From: Parafrankia irregularis
GTDB taxonomy: Bacteria > Actinomycetota > Actinomycetes > Frankiales > Frankiaceae
Assembly: GCF_001536285.1 (NCBI RefSeq)
Contig: NZ_FAOZ01000024.1
Coordinates: 1-64,000, forward strand
Direction of reading: 5' to 3'
DNA length: 64,000 nucleotides
Part shown: positions 26,064-34,456 of the stretch, piece by piece
Numbering within the stretch: position 1 is the first letter of the stretch
Layout: the number at the start of each line of letters is the position of its first letter
Made by a program: the position numbers and the translations under genes
The notes under the pieces: model-generated
Seen by the model: the letters and a program-made list of their open reading frames with translations, nothing else
Databases searched by the model: none
Told to the model about the DNA's origin: nothing

Positions 26064-27532
26064 GCGTGGCCCAGCCCCGTCACATGGCCTGACAGCGCCG
26101 GGGTGAGGACTCCGTCCGGCCAGCGCAGCGTCACCCCGGAGCCGTTGAGCAGGCGGCCGCAACGCCCCGAGGTCGCCGGGCGGGGCGCCGGCACCGGGCG
26201 GTCGTCGACGTCCGCCGTAAGCATGGCGTAACCGGGGAAGCAGGTGAGCCAGTCACCGACAGTCGCCTGCGCCGGCCGGGGAACCGCGGCGACGTCCAGC
26301 TCGGCGGCGCAGCCGCTCGCCTCGGCGAGCATGCCGAGCGTGCCGACGATGCCGACCATGCTGACATCCTTGGCGGCGCACGGCCGGTGCCGGCGGGGCA
26401 GGTCCAGCATCGCGCGCAGCTCGGCGGTGCGCCGTGTGGACGTCGAGTCCCACTGCCGGCCGGAGTACCCGGCCCGCCAGTCCCCGCCCAGGTCGGCGGT
26501 GAGGGTGACCGCGTGCCCGGGCAGGCCCCCGCCGGCGGGGACCGGCTGGTCGGAGCGGCCCAGCGCGGTGACGGACAGTGCCGAGGCCACTCCGAGCTGG
26601 GTGTGCCCGCCCAGTATGGGGACGCCGTACCGCTCGGCGGCGGCCCGCAGCCCGCCGATCACCCGGGCCACCCGGGAAGCGGTTGGCCCGGCGACCGCGT
26701 CGAGCAGGCCCACCGGCCGCGCGCCCATCGCCGCCAGGTCGTTCAGATTGACCAGCACTCCGCACCAGCCGGCCCAGTACGGGTCACGTTCGACCATGGA
26801 CGGGATGATCGCGTCGCAGGCGGCGACGACGTCGGTGCCGGGCACCGGCGCGCCGTCGTCGCCGACGAAGCCGGGGCCGCCCGGACGCAGGCCGGCCAGC
26901 AGGTTCGCCAACGGTGCCTTGATCGAGGCGGCGACCGCGGCCAGCCGGTTGATCGGCCAGCGCATCAGCACATGGGGGCGGCCCGCGACCGTCGTCGTCC
27001 CGGCGATCATCCAGCCGAGGCGGCCGAAGAAGCGGACACGCTCGGGCTGCACCGCCGCGTCGAAGCGCAGCACCCCCTCGTTCTCGGCCCGTGCGCAGGC
27101 CGCCCGCACCAGTGCGGCACCGACCCCCGCGTACCGGGCGCGCGCCGCGGCCGCGACGACGAGCCGGCCGCCCTGCCAGGCGCCGATGTCCTCACCGCGC
27201 CAGATGGGTGCGAGCCGTACGCCGCCGATGACGACCCCGTCATCCGGGCCGCCGACCACCCGGGCCACCAGGACGATGCTGCGCGGATCGGTGTCGACCT
27301 CGTCGAGGTCGCCGGCGACGCCGGCGGGGAAGAGGCCCTGCTCGTCGACGAAGACCTCGCGCCGCAGCCGCGCATAGGCGGTGAAGGTCGCCAGGTCGTC
27401 GGCCTGTTCGACGCGGTAGGGCGGCTGTGCGTCCAGCGTGCGCCGGTCGCCCCAGACGGCCAGCGTGTCCACCGTCTCCGCCCGGTTCCGGGATGGAGCG
27501 CGATCTCCCGGCAACAGACCGTACATGATCAT
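26060..27532 (-). CDS. GNAT acetyltransferase-AIR synthase-like fusion (MSMEG_0567/sll0787-type)
   Basis: 490 residues from ATG at 27532, in an ATGA overlap with the radical SAM gene. Residues about 30-170 are a GNAT domain (LRREVFVDEQGLF, then RYAGVGAALVRAACARAENEG, the acetyl-CoA loop region). The second half resembles AIR synthase/PurM: FVGDDGAPVPGTDVVAACDAI, LVNLNDLAAMGARPVGLLDAV, YGVPILGGHTQLG and KDVSMVGIVGTLGML. In cyanobacterial and other Nit1 clusters these halves are separate genes; a fusion is known from mycobacteria. ATP-dependent activation of a pathway intermediate is the plausible role. Confidence 0.88.
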   Translation of the reverse strand: MIMYGLLPGDRAPSRNRAETVDTLAVWGDRRTLDAQPPYRVEQADDLATFTAYARLRREVFVDEQGLFPAGVAGDLDEVDTDPRSIVLVARVVGGPDDGVVIGGVRLAPIWRGEDIGAWQGGRLVVAAAARARYAGVGAALVRAACARAENEGVLRFDAAVQPERVRFFGRLGWMIAGTTTVAGRPHVLMRWPINRLAAVAASIKAPLANLLAGLRPGGPGFVGDDGAPVPGTDVVAACDAIIPSMVERDPYWAGWCGVLVNLNDLAAMGARPVGLLDAVAGPTASRVARVIGGLRAAAERYGVPILGGHTQLGVASALSVTALGRSDQPVPAGGGLPGHAVTLTADLGGDWRAGYSGRQWDSTSTRRTAELRAMLDLPRRHRPCAAKDVSMVGIVGTLGMLAEASGCAAELDVAAVPRPAQATVGDWLTCFPGYAMLTADVDDRPVPAPRPATSGRCGRLLNGSGVTLRWPDGVLTPALSGHVTGLGHA

Positions 27533-28647
27533 CCCCCGGCCTGGGGCAGCGCCGAGCACGCCCCGCAGGCCGCGCAGCCGGCGCCCTGATCGGCACCACG
27601 CATCCCGGCCGCCGCCAGCGCTGCCGCGACGCGGGCCGTCACGTCCGAGACGAGCTCGGGGTCGGGCGCCTGGGCGCCGTCGCGTGCCGCGAGCGTTCCA
27701 GCCAGCGGCCGGAACGGGACGACGAAGGGGTACACGCCCAGCGAGATGAGCCGGCGTGCGCCCTCGACCAGCTCCTGGGGGTCCTCCCCGAGCCCGACCA
27801 GCAGATAGGTCGACACCCGGTTCCAGCCGAAGACCCGAACCGCTTCCGCCCAGGCCCGCTCGTATTCCGCGAGGCTGACGGTCGCCTTGCCGGGCGTCCA
27901 GCGGCGCCGGACCTCGTCGTCCAGCGACTCGATGTGGATGCCGATCGTGCTCGCCCCGGCGGCGCGCAGCTCACCGAGGACGGCCAGGTCCTCCGGTGGC
28001 TCGCACTGCACCTGGACGGGCAGGCCGGGAACGGCGGCCACCACCGCGCGCACACAGTCGGCGAGCAGCTTCGCTCCCCGGTCGGGGCCGGCGGTGCTGC
28101 CCGTGGTCATGACCATCTGACGGACACCGTCGAGCGTGACCGCGGCCCGCGCCACCTCGGCGAGCTGCTCCGGGGTCTTGAGCCTCGTCGTCGCGTCGGC
28201 GCGCAGTGACTCCTCGATGGCGCAGAAGCGGCAGCGGTCGGGCTCGCGGTACCGGACGCAGGTCTGCAACACGGTGGTGGCCAGGACGTCCGCGCTGTGC
28301 AGGCGGGCGAGCCGCGAATACGGCACCCCGTCCGCGGTCGTCAGGTCGTAGAAACGCGGCCGGCGTACCGGTGTGGCTTCGACGCCGAGATCCGTCCCGG
28401 CGAACAGGAGCCGGCCGGCGTCGATGGAGTAGGGGCTGGTCGGGACGATGGGCAGGGCCAGGCCTCGGCCCGCGACGACGACGTGGCCGTCGTCGCTCGG
28501 CCCGGCACCGCTGCGGCGCTGGACCGGAGCGCTGACACGCACTCCGTGGACGGCGACAGCGCTGCGCACGGCGAGGTCGAAACCCCCGGGAGGCCGGGTG
28601 TCCGCCGCCTCGTCCGGCCGGCGATCGGTCGCCAGGCCATGGTTCAT
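27529..28647 (-). CDS. Radical SAM protein, MSMEG_0568 family
   Basis: 372 residues. ATG at 28647 has GGGAG seven bases upstream. The iron-sulfur site is Cys130, Cys139 and Cys142 (C-x8-C-x2-C), not the usual C-x3-C-x2-C, in a DRCRFCAIE context. GSTAGPD, QCEPPEDLAVL and GIHIESLDDEVRRRW follow the TIM-barrel order. The C-terminus has extra Cys residues in GCAACGACSALP, a possible auxiliary cluster. The substrate of this family is not known; in Nit1 clusters it acts with the nitrilase. It shares an ATGA overlap with the next gene. Confidence 0.87.
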   Translation of the reverse strand: MNHGLATDRRPDEAADTRPPGGFDLAVRSAVAVHGVRVSAPVQRRSGAGPSDDGHVVVAGRGLALPIVPTSPYSIDAGRLLFAGTDLGVEATPVRRPRFYDLTTADGVPYSRLARLHSADVLATTVLQTCVRYREPDRCRFCAIEESLRADATTRLKTPEQLAEVARAAVTLDGVRQMVMTTGSTAGPDRGAKLLADCVRAVVAAVPGLPVQVQCEPPEDLAVLGELRAAGASTIGIHIESLDDEVRRRWTPGKATVSLAEYERAWAEAVRVFGWNRVSTYLLVGLGEDPQELVEGARRLISLGVYPFVVPFRPLAGTLAARDGAQAPDPELVSDVTARVAAALAAAGMRGADQGAGCAACGACSALPQAGG

Positions 28648-28795
28648 CTGTGTCTCCCGTCGGGGATCCGCGCCTGGCCCGTCGGCGCGCGTGGGCATCC
28701 AACGGCGGGCCTGGGCGGGAGATCGGGGTGGAGCGGTGAGATCGCGCCCGCGCCGGGCGCATGGTCCGGCGCGGGCGGCGCGGCCTGATGCGGCG

Positions 28796-29305
28796 TCAGA
28801 GCATGTACGTCGAGTTCACGATCGCGCCCTTGCGCGTGTAATAGATCACGCAGTCCTGGATGTCGAGGGGGTGGGCGGGGATGACGCCCTCGATCAGGTC
28901 CTCCTCGCGCAGGCCGTGCAGCGACAGGCCGAACCGGCAGACGTAGACCTTCCCGCCCTCCTTGATGAAGGTCTCGATCTGCGCGTTGATGTTGTGCTCG
29001 CCGGCGAACGCCGAGTCGCCGGTGTGCGGGAAGCCCCGGGTGGCCATGCAGTTCATGGCGCCGGGACCATAGAAATAGATGACTGTTTCGAAGCCTTTGC
29101 GCAGGGCCCGGGTCGCCTGCAGGATGGCCACGTAGGTCACCGAGGACTCGTGCGCGATGCCGTGGATGAGCGTGAGGTAGGACTCGCCGTTCTCGGCCTG
29201 GAAATCGGGGAACAGCTTCGTCGAGCCGTACAGGTTGCTCCCCGGGGGGAGCGACGGGTGTGGCACCTCGGTGAGGCTCTGGCGCTCCAGCTCCGTCAGC
29301 TCCAT
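28796..29305 (-). CDS. MSMEG_0572/Sll0783-family protein
   Basis: 169 residues from ATG at 29305, with AGGAG six bases upstream. Sequence landmarks are GSNLYGSTKLFPDF, YLTLIHGIAHESSVTYVA, TVIYFYGPGAMNCMATRGFP and VYVCRFGLSLHGL. The fold looks DsrE-like with conserved Cys, although no catalytic mechanism is established. In Synechocystis the homologue Sll0783 is induced by nitrogen starvation and the gene adjoins the nitrilase; the Nit1C name is NitB. Here it is the second gene of the cluster, 149 bases before the radical SAM start. Confidence 0.85.
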   Translation of the reverse strand: MELTELERQSLTEVPHPSLPPGSNLYGSTKLFPDFQAENGESYLTLIHGIAHESSVTYVAILQATRALRKGFETVIYFYGPGAMNCMATRGFPHTGDSAFAGEHNINAQIETFIKEGGKVYVCRFGLSLHGLREEDLIEGVIPAHPLDIQDCVIYYTRKGAIVNSTYML

Positions 29306-29381
29306 TAGTGCTCCTGTCCTGATCTGGTCCTGGTCTGGCCTGGAGTGATCGACTACTGCATCTTCGCCTGGATGGGCTACT

Positions 29382-30305
29382 TCAAGTAGTCGTCGGGTGT
29401 GGTCGTCCTGTCCGCTTTCGGAAGTAGAGGTCCTGGAAGTTCTCCGACAGGACCCTGCGCGCGAGCTCCGGGTCGTCGATCGCGGCGGTGAGCCGCGCGA
29501 GCTCGCCGGGGTGGTCGCTCCACGGCTCGTCACTGGCGAAGAGCAGCCGGTCGTGGCCGAAGCCGCGGCGGGCGACCTCCGCCGCGTACCAGCGGGGCGC
29601 GAAGCCGACCGCCCAGCTCGCGTCGGTGTAGACCCGCCGGCCGGCCGCGATCCAGTCGAAGAACCGCCCACCGATCAGCTTGATGTGCCCGCTCACGCCT
29701 CCGCCCAGGTGCACCAGATGCACGGCGACCCGATCGGCGTACTCGTCGACCAGCCGACCCATCCGGTCGACGTCGGCCGGGCCGCCGGGCGAGGTGTGGA
29801 CATGAACGACGAGGTCGTGGGCGGCCGCGACCGCGAAGATCCGATCGAGCCGCCCCTGGCACGCCGGGTCGTCCGCGTCCCCGCCGAGCAGGAAGCTGAG
29901 CTTGAGCGCGGCGACGCCGGGTTCGCCGGCGAGCGCGAGCGCCCGCTCGGTGGCCGCCGTGTCCCGTACCAGCGGTGACACCCACAGGCCGGCGAGGATC
30001 CGCTCGTCCGCCTGGGCTGCCTCCACGCACAGCTCGTTCAGCCCGAACGGGACCGACGGGTCGGGCACGCCGTAGTTCGGGATCACCAGCGCCGCGGACG
30101 TGCCCTCGGAGTCCAGGTCGGCGCGCAGCTCGGCGATGGTGGCGCGGGCACCGACCGTGGGTAGGACCGCTGGCCCGCCGTAATAGGGATGGGCCGGCAG
30201 CACACCGAGATGTCGATGCCCATCGTGTACGTCCGGTCGCGGCACGGTGGCAGTGAAGCACCCTGGTGTTTCCCGTGTGTGGCCAACGTGACAATCCGGT
30301 CGCAT
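29382..30305 (-). CDS. Amidohydrolase-family (TIM-barrel) protein heading the nitrilase cluster
   Basis: 307 residues from ATG at 30305 with AAAGGAG upstream. The N-terminal metal motif is VHDGHRHLG (H-x-H). LVVHVHTSPGG in mid-protein and VHLVHLGGG supply further ligands, and LLFASDEPWSDHP carries the late Asp. This is the amidohydrolase-2/ACMSD-like arrangement, whose members hydrolyse or decarboxylate small molecules with Zn or Mn. Its end is 76 bases before the MSMEG_0572 gene, so it is probably co-transcribed. I do not recall it as a core Nit1 member, which makes its presence notable. Confidence 0.82.
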   Translation of the reverse strand: MRPDCHVGHTRETPGCFTATVPRPDVHDGHRHLGVLPAHPYYGGPAVLPTVGARATIAELRADLDSEGTSAALVIPNYGVPDPSVPFGLNELCVEAAQADERILAGLWVSPLVRDTAATERALALAGEPGVAALKLSFLLGGDADDPACQGRLDRIFAVAAAHDLVVHVHTSPGGPADVDRMGRLVDEYADRVAVHLVHLGGGVSGHIKLIGGRFFDWIAAGRRVYTDASWAVGFAPRWYAAEVARRGFGHDRLLFASDEPWSDHPGELARLTAAIDDPELARRVLSENFQDLYFRKRTGRPHPTTT

Positions 30306-30450
30306 CACTGGCTCCTTTGGTCCTCGCGTTGCCGGAAACTGGTCCTCGGATGACCCCTCTGGGTAGTCGGAGCGCTGTTTCCGTCCGCTCGATGTGATCT
30401 TTCCGTTGATCGTCCCGTCCGCCCCCTCATCGTTGGAGCAAGCTGGAAAC

Positions 30451-31185
30451 ATGCGGTACGCGGTGATGGCAGACCTGCATGGGAAGCGCAAGGCACTGCG
30501 CCGGGTCCTCGCGGCCGCCGACAAGGTCGGGGTCGACGAGGTGGTGTGCCTTGGGGACTACCTGGAGGCGAAGGTGCCCTGGCGCAGGCACGACCCGGCC
30601 CGGTTCTGGCCACTCGACGAGGTCGTCGATCCCGACCCCGAGCTGTGGGCCGACCTTGTCGCCGTGCGGCGCATCCTGGGGAACCAGGAGGAGCGGATCC
30701 GGGACCTGCTCACCCCCGAGCAGACGCCGGACCTGCTCGCGCCGCTGCTCTCCGGGCAGTCGATGACCCACATCGACTGCGCGCTGGGGATGCACGGGCA
30801 CCAGATCGGCTGGAGTCACGACGAGGTCTCGGATTCCTACCTGCCCCGCGTCGAGGACGTGCCGGCGGTTCCGCTCATCCTGGTCGGGCACACGCACCGG
30901 CGAGCGGTGTTCGAGATCCGCTGGGATGCCGAAGTGGGTGACGGAGGCGCCCACGCGCCCGCGCCCGGGGCCTGGCGGGAGGATGAGCCCGAGGTGGATG
31001 AGCGGGTCGGGTCGGTCAGGTCCGTCCCGGTGGTCTCCGGTGTACCGGTACCGGTTCCCACCCGGGCGGTCGGCGGGCGTGGGCTGGTGACAACGGTCGT
31101 CAACGTGGGCCCGGCGATCGGTCGGCCCAGCAACTGGCTCTTCTTCGACGCGGATCGCGGCGAGATCGTTTTCGAGGAGGCCTGA
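30451..31185 (+). CDS. Metallophosphoesterase
   Basis: 244 residues from ATG at 30451. Calcineurin-like motifs are in order: MADLHG (D-x-H), CLGDY (GD), ILGNQEE (GN) and ILVGHTHRR (GHTH). The stretch between GHTH and the last beta-strands is a Pro/Ala/Val-rich insertion of about 55 residues (coded near 30935-31080). Likely a cytoplasmic phosphodiesterase or phosphatase acting on an unknown substrate. It is divergent from the nitrilase cluster with about 145 bases between the starts, so the promoters lie back to back. Confidence 0.87.
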   Translation: MRYAVMADLHGKRKALRRVLAAADKVGVDEVVCLGDYLEAKVPWRRHDPARFWPLDEVVDPDPELWADLVAVRRILGNQEERIRDLLTPEQTPDLLAPLLSGQSMTHIDCALGMHGHQIGWSHDEVSDSYLPRVEDVPAVPLILVGHTHRRAVFEIRWDAEVGDGGAHAPAPGAWREDEPEVDERVGSVRSVPVVSGVPVPVPTRAVGGRGLVTTVVNVGPAIGRPSNWLFFDADRGEIVFEEA

Positions 31186-32273
31186 GGCCCAGGCCCCTGG
31201 GCGCCAGACCGAAGGCTCTGGCTGGACGGCTCGACGGCTCGACGAGGCCCTGACACGGTGTCCAGTTGCACAGGATCACCCCTCCATGTCGTTGGTCCCA
31301 CAGGGTGGGGACTTTGGTCCTGTCGCGTCTGACATCTGGGGGTCGTAAGGTGGATATACGTCCCGGCGAGACCCGCGCAAACCCTACGTTCCCCCCGTAC
31401 GTCAGGAGTTGCTCGGCCCGCCGGGGCTTCTTCCTTTTCCGGCTCCGACGCGTGACCTGCGCCCGCCTTGGAACCGAAACAAGCCCACAACATCGCTGAA
31501 ACGTGTCGATGAATGGCACATCCGGTGGGCTGGTGGTGCGAGAACCGCCGAGTGGCCATCTGGCGCGCGGGTCGATTCTCCTGGTCGAGTTCATCCGGTT
31601 CGCCCATGGTGAGCTGCTGCACTGATCCCGGCCTTCACGTGAGGGTGCTCTTTTCCTGACACGGATGACCGCTGTCGGCTGTGATAGCCGCGGACGGCGA
31701 TAGCGGGCATGCCGATCGCTGCGGCCAGTACGACATGTGCACTGGTTCGGTCGCCCGTTCCGCTTGCAGGATCGAGTCGGTATCAGCTCGGTATCGCCGC
31801 GGCGGGGAGGCCGGAACGGTGACGATCGTCGTGTGTACGACACCGATCGGGCGAACCCATTCGGTGACCTACCATCATCATGATGATGACGATACGAATG
31901 CGGTCGACCCCGGTTGGGCAGCACTCGGCCGGCGTTGGCCTTCGTTCGTCGCATAGGCAATATGTGTCGTCGCTTTGGGTTGGAATTGCGTCGGGGGTGG
32001 AGCTCACCTGCGAGGCGTGGTCGAGGGTCACTCGGCTGGGCTATGAAAGTCGTGGCGGGTGCCGCTCACGGGGTCTGTAGCCTTCCAACAGCAAGGTGGG
32101 GGCAAATACACGCGATCCGGGCGGGTCGGACCTTTGGTTTTGATCAGTCGGATGGTCTGGTTTCGCGACGTTGCGAGCCGGCCTGGGGGCGAGCCGGTAG
32201 CGTGCAGAGCCGATCGCATTGCGTATGCGGTCGGTTACAGGCAGCTGGCCTTGTTGACCTAGGGGGTGAACTG
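31186..32273. other. 1.1-kb region without a supported gene
   Basis: Only short overlapping frames with no family resemblance. A perfect 16-bp palindrome CATCATCATGATGATG lies at 31873-31888. Base composition is somewhat lower in GC than the flanks. It should contain the promoter of the aminotransferase operon; a small RNA cannot be excluded. Confidence 0.5.
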
Positions 32274-33410
32274 GTGCAGGTCCCCGCGGCGCGCATCGTG
32301 TTCTCGCAGGAAGACCGTGCGGAGGTCGCGTCAGTCGCGGCCGAGGTACTCACGACCGGCGCAATGACTCTTGGCAGGCAGACCCAACAATTCGAGGCGG
32401 CCTTCGCCGCGGCACACGGTGCTCCGTACGCCGTCGCAGTGAACAGTGGAACGGCCGCGCTTGAGATCATCCTCAGAAGCGTCGACGTGGACGGATTCGA
32501 CGTCGTCGTGCCGACGAACACCTTTGCGGCCACTGCTTTCGCCGTCCTGCGGGCGGGCGGAACCCCCATCTTCGCCGATGTGAGTGCGGACACGTTCGCG
32601 TTGAGCCCCCAGACCGTCCTGGCCGCGGTGACCCCGCGAACGAAGGCGGTGGTCGTCGTGCACATCGGTGGGCTGATTCCGCCGGACATTGACGAACTGC
32701 GAGCTGTTCTCGATGAGCGTGGGATCGTGCTCGTCGAGGATGCGGCGCACGCGCACGGATCAAGCCTCGCCGGCCGGTGCGCCGGTTCCTTCGGAGTCGC
32801 CGGATCGTTCTCCTTCTATCCGACCAAGCTGATTACAAGCGGTGAGGGCGGAATGGTCGTCACCGCGGACGAGCGCCTGCGTGACGAGGCTCTCGTCTAT
32901 CGGGACCAGGGCAAGGCCGGATTTCTCGGCAACATCCATATCAGGCAGGGATACGCCTGGCGGATGAGTGAGGTACACGCGGCGACCGGTCGGGTGCATC
33001 TGCGTCACCTCGACCGGTTCCTGGGCCACCGGCGTGGCGTCGCTGCCTGCTACGACCTGGCGATCGACGAGATGGGGGTGGACCGGCCGCGTGCGGTCGA
33101 GGGCGGAGCGACCAACTACTACAAGTATCCGGTCCTTCTTCCGCCGGGTGCTGATCGTGCCCGGGTGAAGTTGGAGCTGCGAGATGGTCACGGAGTTTCT
33201 CTTGCAGGCGAGGTGTACGAGGTTCCGCTACACCGGCAACCGGTCTTCGAAAAGTTCGCGCGGTCCGGTCTGCCGGTGGCCGAGGACATCTGTGCCCGGC
33301 ACGTGTGCCTCCCGCTGCATTCCGACATGACCGAGGCGGAGGTCGAGCACGTCATCGCGTCTTTCCGCACGGTTGTGCGCGCTCTGGAACTGGACGGGGC
33401 GGCGCGATGA
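32274..33410 (+). CDS. DegT/DnrJ/EryC1/StrS-family sugar aminotransferase
   Basis: 378 residues from GTG at 32274, with AGGGGGTGA upstream; the frame continues upstream but is not protein-like. PLP-binding landmarks are AVNSGTAALEIIL, PTNTFAATAFAVL, VLVEDAAHAHGS and FSFYPTKLITSGEGG with the cofactor Lys185. Family members transfer an amino group to 3-keto or 4-keto nucleotide sugars. The stop overlaps the start of the epimerase (ATGA), so the two probably work in sequence on one sugar nucleotide. Confidence 0.9.
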   Translation: MQVPAARIVFSQEDRAEVASVAAEVLTTGAMTLGRQTQQFEAAFAAAHGAPYAVAVNSGTAALEIILRSVDVDGFDVVVPTNTFAATAFAVLRAGGTPIFADVSADTFALSPQTVLAAVTPRTKAVVVVHIGGLIPPDIDELRAVLDERGIVLVEDAAHAHGSSLAGRCAGSFGVAGSFSFYPTKLITSGEGGMVVTADERLRDEALVYRDQGKAGFLGNIHIRQGYAWRMSEVHAATGRVHLRHLDRFLGHRRGVAACYDLAIDEMGVDRPRAVEGGATNYYKYPVLLPPGADRARVKLELRDGHGVSLAGEVYEVPLHRQPVFEKFARSGLPVAEDICARHVCLPLHSDMTEAEVEHVIASFRTVVRALELDGAAR

Positions 33411-34456
33411 GGATCGCCGTCACCGGAGGCTCCGGCTTCATCGGCGGTCACGTCGTCGATCGTCTGCTGGACGCCGGCCACGAGGTCCTGTCCCTTGATC
33501 TGGCCACCTGCTCCCGGCCGGATCCGCGCGCGGTCTACCGCGAGATCGACGTGCTGGATCTCGAGGCGCTGACCGACGCGTTCGCCGGTGTCGAGGTCGT
33601 CTTTCACATCGCCGGCATGTCCAACGTCGACTTCGCCTTCGCGGACCCGGTGCGCACGGTCCGCCTCAACGTCGAGGGCACCGGCAAGGTCTGCGAGGCG
33701 GCCCGGCACGCCGGTGTCAGGCGCGTCATCTTCGCCAGCACCGTCTGGGTCTACGGAGCCGCGGCCGACCCCGTCGACCTGGCCGACGTCTCGGACCCGT
33801 CAGGCGGCCGAATCCCGCCGCCCTCGCCGCATTCCGACGGCCCGGAACCCGACCCGCTCACCGAGGACGCCCAGATCGTGCTCGCCCGCGCCGGGCATGT
33901 CTACACCTCGACCAAGCTGGCGGCCGAACTGCTGCTGCAGAGCTATCTGCAGACCTACGGGCTCGCGTTCACGATCCTGCGGTACGGCATCCCCTACGGC
34001 CCCGGTATGCGCGACGAGCTGGTCCTCGCCAGATTCGTCAACAACGCGATGGCCGGCCGCCCGCTGACCGTCGCGGGTGACGGCAGGCAGTTCCGGAAGT
34101 ACGTCTACGTTCGTGATCTCGCGGATGCGCACGTGCTCGCGCTCGCGGATGCCGCGGAGAACACGACGATCGCGCTCGAGGGCAACGAGCGGGTGAGTGT
34201 GCTGGAGATGGCGCAGGCCGTCCAGGCGTACTTCCCGTCGGTGGCGATCGAGCGCATTCCCGCCCGGCCGGGGGACTTCCGTGGCCGGGAGATCTCCGCG
34301 CAACGTGCGGCGGACCTTCTCGGCTGGCGGCCGACAACGCCGTTCCGGGACGGGGTTCGGCAGTACATCGAGTGGTATCAGGCAAACCGGCAGCCACCTG
34401 CGGCGGCTGCGCCATCCGTCGGGGATCTCGGCGTCTCCGCGGCCTCATCGGAGTGA
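33407..34456 (+). CDS. NAD-dependent sugar epimerase/dehydratase (extended SDR)
   Basis: 349 residues from ATG at 33407. The NAD loop is VTGGSGFIGGHVVDRLL, with the DVLDLEAL adenine-site segment and VFHIAGMSNVDFAF. The catalytic Y-x3-K is Tyr166-Lys170 in VYTSTKLAAELL, preceded by the ASTVWVYG Ser/Thr region. The GPGMRDELVLARF loop and FRKYVYVRDLADAHVLAL follow. Middle gene of a three-gene coupled unit; the stop overlaps the next start (GTGA). The exact reaction (epimerase, dehydratase or reductase) cannot be decided. Confidence 0.9.
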   Translation: MRIAVTGGSGFIGGHVVDRLLDAGHEVLSLDLATCSRPDPRAVYREIDVLDLEALTDAFAGVEVVFHIAGMSNVDFAFADPVRTVRLNVEGTGKVCEAARHAGVRRVIFASTVWVYGAAADPVDLADVSDPSGGRIPPPSPHSDGPEPDPLTEDAQIVLARAGHVYTSTKLAAELLLQSYLQTYGLAFTILRYGIPYGPGMRDELVLARFVNNAMAGRPLTVAGDGRQFRKYVYVRDLADAHVLALADAAENTTIALEGNERVSVLEMAQAVQAYFPSVAIERIPARPGDFRGREISAQRAADLLGWRPTTPFRDGVRQYIEWYQANRQPPAAAAPSVGDLGVSAASSE

